Below are positions 63,209 through 64,000 of a stretch of 64,000 nt of DNA, piece after piece. Within the stretch, counting starts at the first letter, position 1; every line of letters begins with the position of its first letter. This DNA comes from Ktedonospora formicarum (GTDB lineage Bacteria > Chloroflexota > Ktedonobacteria > Ktedonobacterales > Ktedonobacteraceae). A program made the position numbers and the translations under genes. The DNA is taken from NCBI RefSeq assembly GCF_016587355.1, contig NZ_BNJF01000001.1, forward strand, positions 1,178,001 through 1,242,000. The letters are read 5' to 3'. The notes below the pieces were generated by a model, which did no database searches, was not told the origin of the DNA, and saw nothing but the letters and a program-made list of their open reading frames with translations.

Positions 63209-64000
63209 CTATGGCAAAACGTGCTTCGTCACGAAACGATGCGAGCGCACGGGTGAACATGTTCCTGTTGGGCACTGTAACTCCTGCACATGGAGCGTAA
63301 AGTGCTCAGGCCAGTAACGCTTCGCGGTCTTTAGCGGGTTGGTTGCCTGCACGCCAAAACCACACAGTGAGCCATTGGGAACATAGGAGGCAAACTCATC
63401 GAGGACATCAAGGTCGCCATTCACGCCCAGATCGCTCACCACACCCTCTAGAATACCAGTAATACGCTTCACACCTAGACGGCAGGGAACACACTTGCCA
63501 CAGGACTCTTTGCTAAGATAACGGCTTCGCTCCATCGCCCAGGCTACCATACAGGTACTCGCGGGCAGAACCTCAATGACACCAGAGCCCACAATCGCTC
63601 CAGCCTCTTCGATAGGATCATAATCGTAAGGCGTATCCAGCAGAGATGGAGGTAAAGCGCCTCCCTCAGCGCCACCAACAACTACGGCACGTATATCATC
63701 AGCGCCAGCATCGACCCCGGCCTGGGCTAAGATAGCACGCAGGCTTGTTCCAAAGGGAACCTCAACGACACTCGGCTCGCTGTTAACACCAGCACCATAC
63801 ACGGTCAGGATTTTGGTGCCACCGGTCATATTCGTGCCCAGGCTAGCAAATGCTCTGGCGCCTTCGCGCACAATCACTGGAACGTTAGCAAGCGTCTCCA
63901 CACTATTGATCGCGGTTGGCTTATCCCACAAACCATATTGCGCGGGGAATGGCGGACGCTGTTCCGGCATACCACGACGACCCTTGATCGCCGCGATCTG
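63209..64000 (-). CDS. NADH-quinone oxidoreductase NuoF-like subunit (5' partial)
   Basis: The frame is open through the right edge, so the N-terminus is outside; 263 C-terminal residues are seen. The visible part begins with KGRRGMPEQRPPFPAQYGLWDKPTAINSVETLANVP, a FMN/NADH-binding region, then has the 4Fe-4S motif ESCGKCVPCRLGVKRI and a later SLCGFGVQATNPLK that supplies the fourth cysteine. It would accept electrons from or give them to NAD(H). It is in an operon with the downstream flavoprotein. Confidence 0.9.
   Translation of the reverse strand, partial: QIAAIKGRRGMPEQRPPFPAQYGLWDKPTAINSVETLANVPVIVREGARAFASLGTNMTGGTKILTVYGAGVNSEPSVVEVPFGTSLRAILAQAGVDAGADDIRAVVVGGAEGGALPPSLLDTPYDYDPIEEAGAIVGSGVIEVLPASTCMVAWAMERSRYLSKESCGKCVPCRLGVKRITGILEGVVSDLGVNGDLDVLDEFASYVPNGSLCGFGVQATNPLKTAKRYWPEHFTLHVQELQCPTGTCSPVRSHRFVTKHVLP

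Noticed and set aside
1..64000. tRNA, rRNA, CRISPR and prophage content
   Set aside because: No cloverleaf-like gene, rRNA segment, regularly spaced repeat array or phage structural gene was recognised. The baseplate-J-like proteins are membrane-anchored and have no phage neighbours, so I do not read them as a prophage.

Overview
The window reads as a chromosomal segment of a free-living, heterotrophic, multicellular-type Chloroflexota bacterium, most likely class Ktedonobacteria. The clues are tandem membrane proteins with baseplate-J-like ectodomains next to a Hanks-type kinase, a zinc-ribbon pseudokinase, many two-component systems, lipoproteins with Ser-Ala-Cys or Ala-Ala-Cys lipoboxes, moderate G+C, and menaquinone genes. 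This placement is inferred from gene families and was not tested by a search. I see no rRNA, tRNA, CRISPR array or prophage.

Layout. 1-7.5 kb: three consecutive plus-strand genes share one membrane-anchored ectodomain fold; the third carries a cytoplasmic Ser/Thr kinase. 7.6-16 kb: a glutamine-rich acidic protein, an ABM-like monooxygenase, a GH13 alpha-glucosidase, ATP-type PEP carboxykinase, a TPM-domain membrane protein and a frameshifted murD. 16-23 kb: a large PAS/GAF sensor kinase with its response regulator, a second receiver protein and an ECF sigma factor with a small partner. 23-29 kb: acuB and a fused acuC-acuA gene (acetyl-CoA synthetase acetylation control), then an S9 peptidase. 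29-36.6 kb: a lipoprotein, an orphan DNA methyltransferase, an IMPase-like phosphatase, an L,D-transpeptidase, a C39-like protein and a DUF72 protein. 36.5-41.6 kb: a GT4 glycosyltransferase, an IS630-family element, and a FixH-like/NarL-type kinase/regulator operon directly behind the IS. 42-46 kb: a four-gene ECF vitamin-type transporter. 46-51 kb: a UvrD-like helicase, polyprenyl diphosphate synthase and menG (frameshifted). 51-60.6 kb: pseudokinase, Nudix hydrolase, HAD phosphatase, Cys-less peroxiredoxin-like protein, a Cys/Met PLP enzyme, a BON protein, a VOC protein, DUF4126 and a GH1 beta-glucosidase. 60.7-64 kb: an iron-sulfur flavoprotein fusing NuoG-, GltD- and ferredoxin-like parts, preceded by nuoF, which runs off the right edge.

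Cross-cutting signals. (1) A family of short interspersed repeats begins CCAACGC and ends GCGCTCAGG; two 115-bp copies and three shorter ones occur, one nested inside another, which argues for mobility. (2) All three frameshifted genes (murD, menG, IS630 transposase) are repaired by adding one base to a five-base G/C run, so consensus error is a serious alternative to real mutation. (3) An extended -10 motif of the form TATGCTAYAMT recurs upstream of several genes. (4) Many genes end in long, near-perfect hairpins, often between convergent genes.

The strongest candidates for something little described are the three-gene ectodomain/kinase cluster, the acetyltransferase-deacetylase fusion beside acuB, and the nested repeat family.
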